Shown piece after piece: positions 53,394 to 64,000 of a stretch of DNA of 64,000 nucleotides. A program made the translations under genes and the position numbers. Source of the stretch: Lineus longissimus. Lineage: Eukaryota > Nemertea > Pilidiophora > Heteronemertea > Lineidae. The notes beneath the pieces were generated by a model. The model saw nothing but the letters and a program-made list of their open reading frames with translations, had not been told where the DNA came from and ran no database searches. The stretch is taken from contig NC_088310.1 in NCBI RefSeq assembly GCF_910592395.1, positions 11,727,501 through 11,791,500 on the forward strand, given 5' to 3'. Each line of letters starts with the position of its first letter. The stretch's first letter is position 1.

Positions 53394-54640
53394 AACGTTA
53401 GGGACAGACGGGAACCTAAGAAGTACCTAATTCAACGTACCATGCTTGTTAACTTTGATGCTATTGGTTACACGAGCATTACCACCAGGGCTGCGCTGCT
53501 GTGATGAATACATATGTCAGGTCCTTCTTCTGATTGGTGGTCACCAAAGCACATTAGGAACGCCCACCTATACATACAATAGCTTTTTGACAACGTGCGT
53601 TGGTTAACTGTCAATGAAGGGAAATCGATGTTACCGATGTTACCGAATAGGCCTTGTTATAGACAAGCGGTCAATTATTGATAAAAGCCTGGTTGGCTCG
53701 TATTAACCAAATTGAGTGTCTTTTTTTATCTGAGTAGTTACTATGCAAAAGAAAGCGGTTCATTGTTGGACTGTGGCTGAGTAACAGTAACAAGTTATGA
53801 CTATGATAAGGTGGGGATCCTCAGTCTTTGGGATCTCGATTGCGTGTAACGTTCCATCTATCGCCCCAACAGCATCTGGAATAGTATCCCAGTTGCCCCG
53901 CAGTTGTTCCCACTCTTCATCGGTCGGCCATGTTATACCGTCTTGAAAATAAGTCCACAAAACATCTGTCATAAAATAAAGTTCCCTGCAAACATATTGC
54001 TTGCTGATATCAAACATTGCACTCATCGCAACAATGTCCGGATATTTCTTGATCCAATAGAAAAAAAGTAGTAAGCGGTTCTCCACCGACAGCAAATGAT
54101 CTCGGTACCGTCCTGGCCTGTTTTCCAGAAGGGGCGTAATGTCCTCTACGAGGTGCTGGAAAGAGGCCACTGTCTCACCTGATAGATACCAAAAGTCCAT
54201 CTGGTGGTTTCTAATCCTGGTAAAGACGTCGTTACCACCGTATGGACTATTTGGTTGATTGGTGAGAACTTCATCAAGTCTTGGAGGCAACGGAGGCGGA
54301 CGCACTTCTAAATTATGAAATGCTGGTGTAAGCAAAACTGGTGGCGGTGGTATGGGCGGCGGAGCAGCGAACAAAAACATCATAATTCTCTCCATGGTGA
54401 AAGTAGCGTGAGGCCAAGCGACTGCTGGCCAACACAAACCATGGCAATTAAATGTTATCAATAATCAATTCAATTTCGGACAAAGGAATGATATTTTATT
54501 GACCATTTTCAATGCGTGTCTAATCATGTCACCACAGGGATAAGGCCAGACGCATAATAAAGGAAAATTACATGAACCTTCCCATATGGGCGGTCTATTG
54601 CCATTGAATGCAATTATCCAGTGCAAAGATCATTGTTACA
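53376..54640 (-). mobile_element. PIF/Harbinger transposase fragment inside BEL pol
   Basis: The minus-strand frame 54461-53760 encodes FWYLSGETVASFQ, SVENRLLLFFYWIKKYPD, a helix-turn-helix-like FDISKQYVCREL and GAIDGTLHAIEIP, the first catalytic aspartate region of HARBI1-type nucleases. The protein breaks off there; the other catalytic residues are absent. The start of the insertion may be GTTA/GGTCTGTCTC at 53371, which also forms a small hairpin. The right junction and target duplication are unresolved. Part of BEL RT is missing at this site. Confidence 0.7.
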
Positions 54641-54649
54641 TGGCCGGCC

Positions 54650-55180
54650 TCCATTCAGAACTCCATTCAGAAGCGAAAGCTTGCTCGGAACCCTGATCAG
54701 AAAAAGCAGTACAGCAATGTTGTGGAGGAATACTTCGAGTTGCATCATGCTGAAAGGGTCCCTGAGTGTGAACTAATGAGAAAGTCTTACTACATGCCAC
54801 ATCATTGTGTGATCAATGAATCAAGCACAACGACAAAGCTACGGGTTGTATTTGACGCGTCGGCGAAAACGACAACAGGAGTGTCATTTAATGAACGCTT
54901 GATGGTTGGTTCAAAGGTTCAGGACAAATTGTTTGACATTATTTGTCGTTTTCGGAAATATCCGATTGGCCTGTCTGCCGATATTGCCAAAATGTACCGA
55001 CAGGTTAGGCTATCAGATGAAGATAAAGATTTTCATCGCTTTGTATGGAGAAGCAATCCTGGCCATGAAATATTCGATTATAGAATGACTGTGGTTACAT
55101 TTGGGGTTGCATCTTCACCTCATCATGCACATCGTGCTCTGAAGCAACTAGCCCATGATGAGAAGGACAGTTTTCATTAG
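54650..55180 (+). pseudogene. BEL/Pao reverse transcriptase, N-terminal part
   Basis: Encodes YYMPHHCVINESSTTTKLRVVFDASAKT and LSADIAKMYRQV, typical BEL RT fingers and palm including the first catalytic aspartate region. It ends HDEKDSFH-stop, because one base is missing before the LAAPILEDD segment that continues in the next frame. Upstream it begins inside the Harbinger-disrupted region. Confidence 0.8.
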
Positions 55181-57792
55181 CCGCACCTATTCTTGAAGAT
55201 GATTTTTATATGGATGATTTGATCTCTGGTGCTTATGAAACAAGGGGCGCCATCTGTTTAACATCCGAACTTGATGAACTGCTTGACCGTGGAGGGTTTG
55301 ATTTGAGAAAATGGAACAGTAATGAACCCGCTGTTCTACAGAGTGTTCATGGGGCCGAGGTCAGCCAGCATGTACTTAATATAGACTTGGACAATCCAGT
55401 TGCGAAAACCCTAGGAGTTTATTGGGACTCTAATTCGGACACGTGTCTGTATCGAGTAAATTTTGGTGAAAGTAACTGTAAAGCAGTGACAAAAAGGCAA
55501 TTGCTGTCAGAAGCTGGGAAAGTGTTTGATCCATTGGGGCTTCTCACACCAACTCTCATGTGCGCAAAGATCATGTTTCAGAAACTTTGGTTACTGGGTC
55601 TTGGCTGGGATGATCCCCTGCCTGACACTGAATTGCGCATATGGCTTGACTGGAAATCTGACATGCAGGAAATAGATAATTTGAAATGTGAGCGGTGTAT
55701 AGTGCCAAAGAATGGAGCTAGTGTTGTTGACTATCAGTTGCATGGTTTCAGCGATGCGTCAGAGCGTGGCTATGCAGGCGTAGTGTATTTGCGTACCGAA
55801 CAGTCGAATGGGACTATCTTAGTGACACTTGTGTGTGCGAAGACAAAGGTAGCGCCAACCCAGCAAATCGCATTGCCTAGATTGGAACTTTGTGCAGCAT
55901 TGTTGCTAGCTAGACTGTTACATAAGGTTCAATCTGCATTGAAGTTACCGGTTGTTACACTTCATGCTTGGTCTGATTCTACTGTAACGTTAGACTGGAT
56001 CCGGGGAAACCCAAATCGGTGGAAAACATTCGTGGCCAATAGGGTTAGCGAAGTGCAAAGCTTGATGAATCCGTCACAGTGGAGATTTTGTCCTGGTATT
56101 GAAAACCCCAGTGATTGTGCATCGCGCGGTATCATGCCTAGTGTTCTGATTGAGCATAAACTGTGGTGGAATGGTCCTGAGTGGTTGTCAGAAACTGCAG
56201 AGAACTGGCCTGCTCCGCACCGATTGCAGGGCACAGACATGGCAGAGGAAACATCGATTGAACTGAGAAAAGGACGCATTTGTAATGTGGCTGAGAAAAA
56301 TGGGACAAAAGAAATGGACTTATTCCCATATTCCTCATTGTCTCAAATAGTACGTGTTTCCGCTTGGTGTTTCAGATGGTTAAACAACCACAGGTCACAA
56401 ACCCCGAACAAAGGCCACTTGAGTTGTAGTGAAATAGACAATGCATTGACGTATTGGATTAAGGTGGCTCAGAGAGACAGTTTTGAGATTGAAATTGCTC
56501 GATTGAAGAACAAGGAGGAACTCTCTAACAAGAGCACATTGTTACTCTTGTGCCCGTTCTTAGATAACAATGGTGTGCTACGAGTGGGTGGACGCCTAGG
56601 ACTTTCTAAACTGCCCTACTCGAGGAGGCACCAGATCTTGCTTCGAAGAAAGCATAGGCTAACTGAATTGACCATGCATTTTGAACATAAACGAAATCTA
56701 CATGCGGGACCTCAGTTACTTGTTGCCGTTTTACAACAGCGGTATTGGATAATAGGTGCGCGGGACTTAGTTAGAAACTTTGTTCAAAAGTGTGTGATCT
56801 GTCGTCGCCATAGAGCAAAAATGACTAGTCAGCTGATGGGCTCTTTGCCAACAGTTCGAACGACACCCGCTAAACCGTTTACGAACACTGGAAACGATTA
56901 TGCTGGACCTTTGCTGATAAAACATAAGGCTCGCTCACCAGGAGAAAAGTGTTATGTCGCATTGTTCATCTGTTTCACAGTGAAAGCGATTCATCTTGAA
57001 CTTGTTAGTAGTGCATCGACTGAAGCTTTCTTGGCTGCACTCCGTAGATTCATGGCGAGGCGTGGAAAACCAAGGAATATGTTCAGTGACAATGGCAGTA
57101 ATTTTCTGGGTGCACAAAAGGAACTTAAACGGTTGCTTAAGTCCAAGGATCACAATGCGAGAGTTGCGAATAGTTTGTCATCAGACAATATCGAGTGGCA
57201 CTTCAGCCCCGCTGGGGCCCCACACTTTGGAGGTCTGTGGGAAGCGGGGGTAAAAAGTGTCAAACAGCATTTGAAAAGAACTATAGGAGGCATGAGCCTA
57301 ACATTTGAAGAACTGAACACTGTTCTGGTGCAGATTGAAGCGTGTTTGAACTCGCGACCATTGTGCCCATTGTCTACTGATCCCTCGGACTTTCAAGCTC
57401 TCACACCGGGTCATTTCTTAGTAGGTACGGAACTTAACGCTTTACCAGAAATTGATCTGACGGATGTAAAGGTTAACCGCCTGAATAGATGGCAGCATGT
57501 ACAGTCCTTGTACCAACTGTTCTGGAAGCGTTGGTCGCTGGAATATATTGCTAGGTTACAGAACAGGCCGAAATGGACAAAGGTTCAACGCAATCTTGAA
57601 ATTGACGATTTAGTGATTATTCGCGAAGACAATTTGCCACCGTTGAAATGGTTGATGGCTCGTGTGGTCGAGTTACATCCCGGAGAGGATGGACTGGTGC
57701 GCGTTGCGACGTTGAAAATGGTTAACGGTGTAGTTAAGCGTCCAATTAGAAAACTAGCAATGTTACTAAGTAGCCAGGCTGACACATGTTGA
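55181..57792 (+). CDS. BEL/Pao RT palm, RNase H, integrase and C-terminal domain
   Basis: A long open frame (860 codons from Met at 55210, with FYMDD at 55204-55218 read in the same frame). After RT come RNase H (HGFSDASERGYAG, LPRLELCAA, WSDSTVTLDWI), the integrase zinc-binding region (HFEHKRNLHAG...CVICRRH), and the integrase core (GNDYAGP, FSDNGSNF, GGLWEAGVKSVK: all three acidic residues present). A C-terminal DUF5641-like domain follows (LTPGHFLVG, NRWQHVQSLYQLFWKRW). Apart from lacking an intact upstream frame it is undamaged. Confidence 0.85.
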
Positions 57793-57830
57793 TTGAGTTG
57801 AAAGGCTGGCGGCATTCAAGGCTGGCAGTA

Positions 57831-58058
57831 TGTTTGGGTGTGAAATAGACAGTTTAGTAAACGCCTATTATGGACCCTATTGACATGAGTGATCGAATCT
57901 ATTTACAGACTTTTATTATGATGTAATTTTTAACCTACGTGTTGTATTGTGTAAATGTTATGTTTTTTAGTCTAGAATATACAGTCCTCAAGGAAAGAAG
58001 TGCGTGTTCTGAGTGAGTTCTCCATGATGAGATAGAAATGATACCGAACGATTAAACA
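57831..58058 (+). mobile_element. BEL/Pao retrotransposon, 3' LTR
   Basis: 228 bp, TGTTTGGG to TTAAACA, followed by the target duplication GCATG. Two differences from the 5' LTR (outside the MITE) imply a recent insertion. Confidence 0.95.
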
Positions 58059-59283
58059 GCATGCGCCAATACCCTGCCTCCTCAAGTGCTCACACAAGGC
58101 TACATTTGTGTAGAAGTTATCAGTGAATAAGACATGTCCAATGACGAGTGCAGCTGTCAACTCCTTCACGACCTTTGAACCCAGATCCCGCACAACCTGT
58201 CCATCTACTTTCCCAGTATAGAGGGCCCAATCATAACAGTATCCTGTATCGGAACCGGCAAGAACCCACCCCTTCATACCCCATTTTTTTGCTTTTTCGG
58301 CATGTACTGCATCATGCTCACACGTCCTTTGAAGGCACACACACATTCGTCTATGCTTATGTTTTTCTCAAGATTGTATGTTCCCTTCCAAGCAGTTGTC
58401 AAAGCGTCCATCACTTTCCTAACCTTGAAACAGCGATCATAGCCAGGCTGTCCTCTTGGGATCTGGTCCTCGTTATTTACACAGTGAAGAAATCTCAAGA
58501 TGTCTTTGAAGCGGTTGACACTCATGACAGTACGTATGCCAGGATTTTCCATGAACCATCTTGTGTTCCACATGTAAGTAATGGGGTCCTTTCGTGTTGC
58601 TCCCATTAGAATGAGGATACCAAGAAACTGACACATTTCCTCATAGGTGACTGGTTGCCACCTCCTAACTGCGTAGTTATTTGCATTCTTGTTTGCTGCC
58701 CACTGCTCATAATAACGATTTGTCTCCGTTACCAATGTCTCTGTTAGATCGTCGGGCCAGCAAAGCAAAAAGAAGTCCTCAGGGGAAAATCCATCGGTAT
58801 CCACGGAAGGCATCCCTGGGTCCACACCCAAGAAGTTTGGAGCCAATTCGGATTGTGATGCGTTCCATCACGCCAACCATCATCGGGTGCAGCTTGGGCT
58901 TGGGCCTGGGCTGGAACTGGAGCCTGGACTTGAGGTTGTGGCTGAGGCTGGTTGCGCCCCCGGCCACGTATGCCATTACCGCCTCGATTTCCTGCTCTAC
59001 CTCTGCCTCTTGCTCTGCCCCTTACCGCAGGCCTACCCCTATCCTGGCCTCGAGCCCTACCACGTCCTCTGCCACGTCTAGTGCCGTCTTGTCCGTTGGC
59101 CATAGGAGCATCATCACTGGAGAATTCACTTGCCGAATGCGCATCAGAGTCTCTTGGCGAGGCCTGCCCTGGGCTTGGAAGGTAGTCAAGGTGGCTCGCA
59201 TCTGAGTGCTGAGGGGATGCATGGCCAGGAACATCACTATCAGAATAGTCACTAAGGACAGGATCAGAGTCGTGCATTGCCAC
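58059..59283 (-). pseudogene. piggyBac transposase, N-terminal part
   Basis: Three overlapping frames. 59283-58744 gives an acidic/Ser-rich start and an Arg-Gly-rich tract (RGRGRGRARG). 58846-58274 gives the transposase entry (FFLLCWPDDLTETLV, ETNRYYEQW, MSVNRFKDILRFLHC) and ISIDECVCAFKGR with the first catalytic Asp. 58346-58059 gives WGMKGWVLAGSDTGY and VLFTDNFYTNVAL with the second catalytic Asp. Frameshifts lie near 58850 and in an A7 run near 58290. The gene is cut by the BEL at 58059. Confidence 0.9.
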
Positions 59284-59555
59284 AACGTTAGGCCTACCTC
59301 CTCCCCGTACCCTGACCCTTCCCCTCCGCGGTGTTACCCTGTTAGTTGACCCCCGTTAGGAACCGCACACTCACGTGTACCTAATGCTTTAATGCGCTAA
59401 GACACTGCATTCACGACAGATCACCGTGTGATGAGGAGATGATTGAACTTTAGATTTTGACCCCTAAACTAGGACTAAGGGATATGAAAGGGGCACAAAC
59501 GTGTGAGTAAGAATCCGTATTTCGCTATTTGTGATTTGGACTATCAGTTTCGATC
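59284..59555. other. No recognised gene, 59.28-59.55 kb
   Basis: Presumed 5' flank of the piggyBac transposase followed by the 3' end of the DIRS-like element. No TTAA plus CCCTTTGGAG end was seen here. Confidence 0.45.
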
Positions 59556-60878
59556 AGATATTCAGATAAATTGTTCTTTTATGCAGATCAGACCAACGAA
59601 CCCGTTTGCCCGATATCGGGATTGATCTTGAAGATTTGCCTGCCACAGAGATGACGACATCCATTTCTCTGATAAAATAGTTTTGCGCCTGGAATGCATA
59701 GCTGGAAAGATATGCATTTCCCCATAAACCTTTGTATGATCTTAATGTGGACCGTGGACTGAGCAAGCAATGTGTTCATGAGATTTTTGAAGGATTCTAA
59801 TTTCGCCGTCGGAATTAAGAAATGCATTTCCACCGAATGAAGCAGAAAGCCAAGATGTTTTAGCACTTAAGAACCCAGATTATTTTATTAAAGGCGAAAG
59901 TATAACCTTGCAACGAGAGGGTGGCGGTGGATGTGTATAAGGATATACCCGTGCTATTGAATTGGGATGGGGATTTTGTTACTTGCGAGGGGCCAAGGAA
60001 TCTGTCGTTTAAGTACTGAAACGTAGTTATGCCCCTAGTCCTTAAATGTTCTGTAGCCTGCATGCCTGTGGTTTGGTAGATATATGGACTCAGTTTGAAT
60101 CCTAAAGGAAGGGTTGTGCGATTGAAATACCAGCCACCCCATTCTATTCCGAAATAGGTTTGGGTGTTTTCTGATAATGAAATGCCGTCGTAGGCGGATT
60201 TTTCGTCTGTACTTGCCATGAAATCTCCCTTGGAGACTTGTTTCTGAATAATGGGAAGTGTTTCTAAGTTGAAGCTAATTGGGGTTATGAATTAGTTAAG
60301 AAATCTCTCATCGTGACACAGCCTGTTTTTGTTGGTTTGTGGAACCATAATCAATGGCATTACTAAATGTGGTGGATTTACTTCTCCAACTTTCCCCAAC
60401 AGTCTTAACGACCCATTCTTCAATTTTTCGGTAATTTGTTGAGTGATTTCGGCCTTGAATGATTCACAGGATTTGTGATTGTTGAAGATTGCTGGAGGAG
60501 GAGTGTCATGCTTATAAGATTTCCCTTTGAAGTTTCCTTTGAAGTGTTTAAAGTATTTCGTTATGTCTACACCGTTATTTATCCAATCCATCACGAGTTT
60601 GGACGAGTCATTATCAACTGAGTCAGTAACAAATTTCCAATTTTCTTTTTGAGAGTGCAACATGCCAGCAACAAAACTATTTGGATCTCTGAGAGGAAAA
60701 GCTTGTAGCAGTGTTTCCCAGTTGCTTTCTGTGAGGTCTTCGTTTTCAATTGGTAGTTTTTTCTCGGGTGGAGTGGGGAGGGGGTGTCGCCTGCAATTTT
60801 TCCATGTCACTTCGTTTTTCTGTGCTGATGCTTTTATGGCGTCGAAGTCGGGGTTGGTTTCCCATTCGGGGATTACCT
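59556..60878 (-). pseudogene. DIRS-like retroelement reverse transcriptase
   Basis: Starts after an acceptor-like TTTTTTTAG at 60878. Frame 60878-60292 carries a linker and the RT entry, with NPPHLVMPL and RLCHDERFLN, a signature of DIRS-like RTs in marine invertebrates. After a frameshift, 60219-59860 continues with DEKSAYDGISLS, YFGIEWGGWYF, LPLGFKLSPYIY and YLNDRFLG, where relatives have Y-[IL]-D-D-R; the first catalytic Asp of that box is Asn. A third frame (59866-59556) covers the thumb. RNase H and tyrosine recombinase were not found, so the 3' part is missing. Confidence 0.65.
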
Positions 60879-61149
60879 AAAAAAACAGCCAAAAAAGAAA
60901 AAAATTAAATTGTATTTTTGCAGGGGACACCCCTTACCCCACTCCCGTGAAGCGTGTGCTTCTGGAGCTTAGGAGCTCCTGGAAGTGAGATTCGGAGAGT
61001 CCTTGATTATTTTGGGAAGAACCTTTGAACTATTTTTATTTACCTATTTATTTATTTTTCACTAGTGTCTCAGAGGGAAGGTTCTAATTTCTCCCATCAG
61101 TTTCTTGTTTAAGAATTTTATCTTTCTTTCAATTTTTCATGATCGGTTA

Positions 61150-61832
61150 TTTTTTACTCAGAATTTGCCGATAAAGCCGCGATTTTTGGGCATTTATCCA
61201 GGAAGTGTTCCGTGGATTTACAGACATAGCATTGCCTTGGCCTTGGGTTTCCTCGACTAACACTTCCCCTATAGAAATTGTTCCTACCCCTGTTTTGGAA
61301 GCCTCTCCCCCACGTTGGGCCATTAAAATTGTTGCCATAGTGTGGGGGAGGGGCCCACCATCTTTGAGGTTACCAGTAGTTGTTCGGGCTTGGGGGGTTA
61401 GAATTATTTGTGAATTCATTATTTGAATCTTGAGTTGAGACTACATTTGTTGAGGGCGAGGACACTTTTTTGCTGATTTTCAACCAACTGTCAACGCTGG
61501 CATTTATTTTCTTAGCTATCCGTACCAATCAATTTTATGACTAGCCCATGCAACGGGACTTTCATGTTGTCTAGAGCTCTGACGGCCTTGAGGGCCATTT
61601 TATGGTGAATCACCGCAGTGTCGTAGAGCACTTCCAATGCTGCTATAAGGGCCGAGTAAGTGGTGGTGGTCCTGTCGGCTAATGCTCTCACCTGCGCTAG
61701 AGCCGTGTCCACTGTAACCTTTCCGGATGTTTCCTTCCACGTTTTCATTTGTTGCTCTAAAACAGCAAGTCGTTGTGGCATCCGCACTTTCCTCTGATTC
61801 AGCCTGAAATTAATATGAGCAAGTGAATCCAC
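61150..61832 (-). pseudogene. DIRS-like retroelement gag with zinc knuckle
   Basis: After an acceptor-like TTAATTTCAG near 61811, frame 61811-61512 encodes a helical region (LAVLEQQMKTWKET, ALIAALEVLYDTAVIHHKMALKAV). A shift near 61530 leads to a basic/Asn-Gly-rich frame containing WGRGFQNRGRNNFYRG and a CCHC zinc knuckle (CYVCKSTEHFLDKC, near 61185-61230), ending at TGA near 61157. This arrangement (helical gag, RG-rich segment, knuckle) fits a retroelement gag. Confidence 0.6.
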
Positions 61833-62063
61833 ATGCCTAGGACGATTTTACCTAACGTTTGGTGGTTTAACATTTTGATTGTTACTTTGAGGATGATGGT
61901 GTAGAGTTGTTGGCCGCAAATTGTTTCATGGGAGTAGAATTGACCCGGCAATTTTAACCCCTAATGGGCGGGCTGAAATATTGTGCCTTGGCCCTACTCA
62001 TGAGGCCGAATAATTATTGTCAGTGATTTCTTCCTAACAATTGATAATGGATTGAACACGCAA

Positions 62064-62160
62064 GTCTTATCTATTCTTCCCGTTTTTTTGGGTTTTTTTT
62101 TGGTTTTTTTGGTTTTATTTGTTTCTTTGTTTTTTTTATTTGGTTTTTGGGTTTTTTTTC
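62064..62160. repeat. T-rich low-complexity tract
   Basis: Runs of T interrupted by G (GGTTTTTTTGG-like). A second pyrimidine tract lies at 62905-62958 (CTTTTT repeats). Confidence 0.85.
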
Positions 62161-62468
62161 GTACGATGTGCCCTACCAAAGGCTGATCATACTTTCTTTT
62201 TTTTTTGTGATGATAGAATTAATGGAAACTTGTGTTTTTTCAGCTTCCATTTATAATTACCGACAAGAATTCAGTCTAAAGCTTGAATGGGCTGTCCCTG
62301 ATCTGCAAGCATTATACGATTCCTATTAACCACCATCATCCCATTGAGCATTTATGGACTTGGATTTGATTTATTCGTTTACAGTTCTCGTTGGTTTTAA
62401 ATTCAAGTCTGTTTTAACTGAGCCCGCCTAACGAAGTTTTTTTTCCCGTTTGTTTTGTTTTTGTTTTA

Positions 62469-62690
62469 CTCACCCTTTATTCCCCTTTATGACCTTCCTC
62501 GTCAGGCTTGGCCTTTTCGTTTTGGTCCTTCTTCCCTTGGGGCTGTTTCTGCTCATGTGCGTGCGTTGGCGTGGGCGTAGAACTTTTTTCGGTGGTGGGT
62601 CCGACGGGCATTCCCGGCAGGGTGGCCTCTTCGTTTGCAAATATGATTGCCGCATGACACACCAGTCTCCTGTTGTTCATGTTGTCTTCT
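62469..62690 (-). pseudogene. Exon-like gag segment of the DIRS-like element
   Basis: The minus-strand frame from 62680 is open for 67 codons and encodes LVCHAAIIFANEEATLPG followed by a hydrophilic Gln/Lys/Pro-rich end. A GTGAGT donor-like site is at about 62467. Its placement between the upstream gag-like exon and the helical gag part suggests it belongs to the same transcript; this is inferred from order, strand and splice-like boundaries. Confidence 0.4.
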
Positions 62691-63278
62691 AGCCCTATAG
62701 CTTGCAGAGTGGCCTGTGGCGATTAAAATTTTTGTCAGAGTAAGAGTATAGCTTGGCCTATCCCGCTGAATTTTGAACGGATCTCACTAGCTCATAAAAA
62801 CTGGAAAGGTGCCTGCCGATCCATAAAATCAATTATGCGGCTTTCGTTCAGACTTTACATGAGGTAAAGACTCAATATTTAGTTACCATTCTTTTTTCAT
62901 AAGGGTGTTTTCTTTTTCTTTTTTTCTTCTTTTTCTTTTTTTTCTTCTTTTTTTTAACAGTTGCTTTCAGCATTCTTTTTAAGCGTCATAAAGTGGGTTT
63001 TTAGGCCTGGTTGTACCATGTTCGTAATTTTTGGTTGGTACTTTGCTTAGTCAGATACAACTTTCTCTTTAGTAAACTGTTTCGGGCGTGAACGTTCAAT
63101 AGAATTTTTTAACGGAATGGGGTCTCCCGTTGGTATTGTCGGACTCGAATTGGCAATGATAGCGCGAGTTTGATCGTGAAATTGACTCCCCCAAATTTGC
63201 CTAGGGACTAGGTTGCCATTTATTGATACTGAGGGTAGTCGTTCTCTAAAGATTTTTTAAAGAAATTTGTTTGCTTAC

Positions 63279-63540
63279 CTCTAGGTCAAAGGCTGTTAAT
63301 TTTTTGAATTCTTGAAATAGTTCGGGCGTAGTGTAGCTGTGGAGGTGTTTTTCTTTGAACGAAGCTAGGAGCTCAGGTGCACGAAGTGATGCTTCAATTG
63401 CTGTCTCGTCATACGCCCGGACTTTCCCTATCAGTTATAGCAAGTCCTTCCCGTGAAGGTTAGCGTTCGCGTTCAGCCACAGGCGTGGCTTCAAGCTGCT
63501 TGCCTGCTGCTGGGCATCGTGGCACGCCATGTTCACTGTT
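63279..63540 (-). pseudogene. Probable first exon of the DIRS-like element
   Basis: ATG at 63540 opens MACHDAQQQASSLKPRLWLNAN; after one in-frame TAA (63437-63435) the frame continues with VRAYDETAIEASLRAPELL and TTPELFQEFKKLTAFDLE and runs into a clean donor (GAG/GTAAGC at 63278-63273). The amphipathic helical composition fits a gag N-terminus. The single stop indicates a dead copy. Confidence 0.4.
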
Positions 63541-64000
63541 CCCCAATATGAGTAGAAGTGCGATCGTCTGTCTTGGCTGTCGACATTTGAGGGGAAAGAT
63601 TACGTCAATCTTTTCATTCCCTTGAAAGGGTTGACTTGAACCCGCCTGGCTGATGCAATGGTGTGGAACCTATCCATTCAGCGCTTGCCTTGGACGGAGT
63701 GCGGTTTACGCCTACCGTTTGTGCCAGGAGCGATGTAACAGTTTAATAAATGTGAGGCTCTTTTGAGTGCTTTGTGTCTATTGGGCGTTGGTTGTTTTAT
63801 TAGGTTCCAATCAATCTTGTCCGCCCTATCCGCATGAAAATTCACTGGGACTCAGAAGTCTTGGATGAGAGGGACAGACCAATTAGAACCGAGGCTTTGC
63901 CTATAAATTATATTGTATTACAAGTTATTCTCCAAGTCTGACCACCCGGCAGACTATTCTTGGCCCTTCTGTATTAGAATGGAGTTCATACCATAGTCAC
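63541..64000. other. No recognised gene, 63.5-64.0 kb
   Basis: Presumed upstream region of the DIRS-like element. A TATA-like stretch (CTATAAATTATATTG) is at 63902-63916. No terminal repeat was identified inside the window. Confidence 0.4.

Noticed and set aside
58681-59205. Plus-strand 174-codon open frame
   Set aside because: Antisense shadow of the Arg/Gly-rich N-terminus of the piggyBac transposase.
1-64000. CRISPR arrays, bacterial operons, rRNA or tRNA genes
   Set aside because: No direct-repeat/spacer pattern, no ribosome-binding-site-led gene clusters and no recognisable structural RNA; all evidence points to metazoan DNA.

Overview
This is metazoan nuclear DNA: spliced GT-AG and GC-AG genes, single-exon GPCR and glycosyltransferase genes, AT-rich intergenic sequence and a dense mix of non-LTR, BEL/Pao, DIRS-like, piggyBac, pogo, Harbinger, MULE-like and foldback elements. 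This repertoire suits a marine invertebrate (lophotrochozoan or invertebrate deuterostome). I cannot name the species from sequence alone.

Layout. (1) 0.4-17.3 kb: a tandem array of three units, each with a minus-strand rhodopsin-class GPCR and a shared flank. Two GPCRs are intact (3862-4890 and 8607-9620). The third (16063-16871) is a pseudogene lacking TM5-TM6. Each unit carries different insertions: two foldback elements in unit 1; a CR1/L2-like LINE in unit 2; another LINE and a GGGAGCTCTT-ended element in unit 3. The array ends at a MULE/FLYWCH-like relic. (2) 19.5-26.7 kb: a minus-strand gene for a secreted PI-PLC X-domain-like phosphodiesterase, reconstructed from splice phase, with a LINE relic and a satellite block in its introns. 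(3) 26.9-34 kb: a perfect 42-bp palindrome, a LINE 3' end inside an older repeat (empty site present at the window start), a decayed pogo/Tigger-like transposase and a LINE RT. (4) 34.3-38.5 kb: a satellite of about 300-bp units, each with a CTCF-core-like motif, one copy split by a probable solo LTR. (5) 39.35-40.78 kb: an intact single-exon alpha-1,3-fucosyltransferase-like gene. (6) 41.1-48.4 kb: two inverted copies of a MULE-like element with perfect 9-bp target duplications, a third foldback element and a second GGGAGCTCTT element. (7) 49.5-59.3 kb: a piggyBac element split by a young BEL/Pao retrotransposon. The BEL carries a Harbinger fragment and has a small MITE in its 5' LTR. (8) 59.5-63.6 kb: a degraded DIRS-like retroelement with intron-like gaps in its gag region.

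The host genes most likely to be functional are GPCR1, GPCR2 and the fucosyltransferase; the PI-PLC gene is probable but may carry a frameshift. The rest is mobile DNA whose nesting order can be read from target duplications and empty sites.
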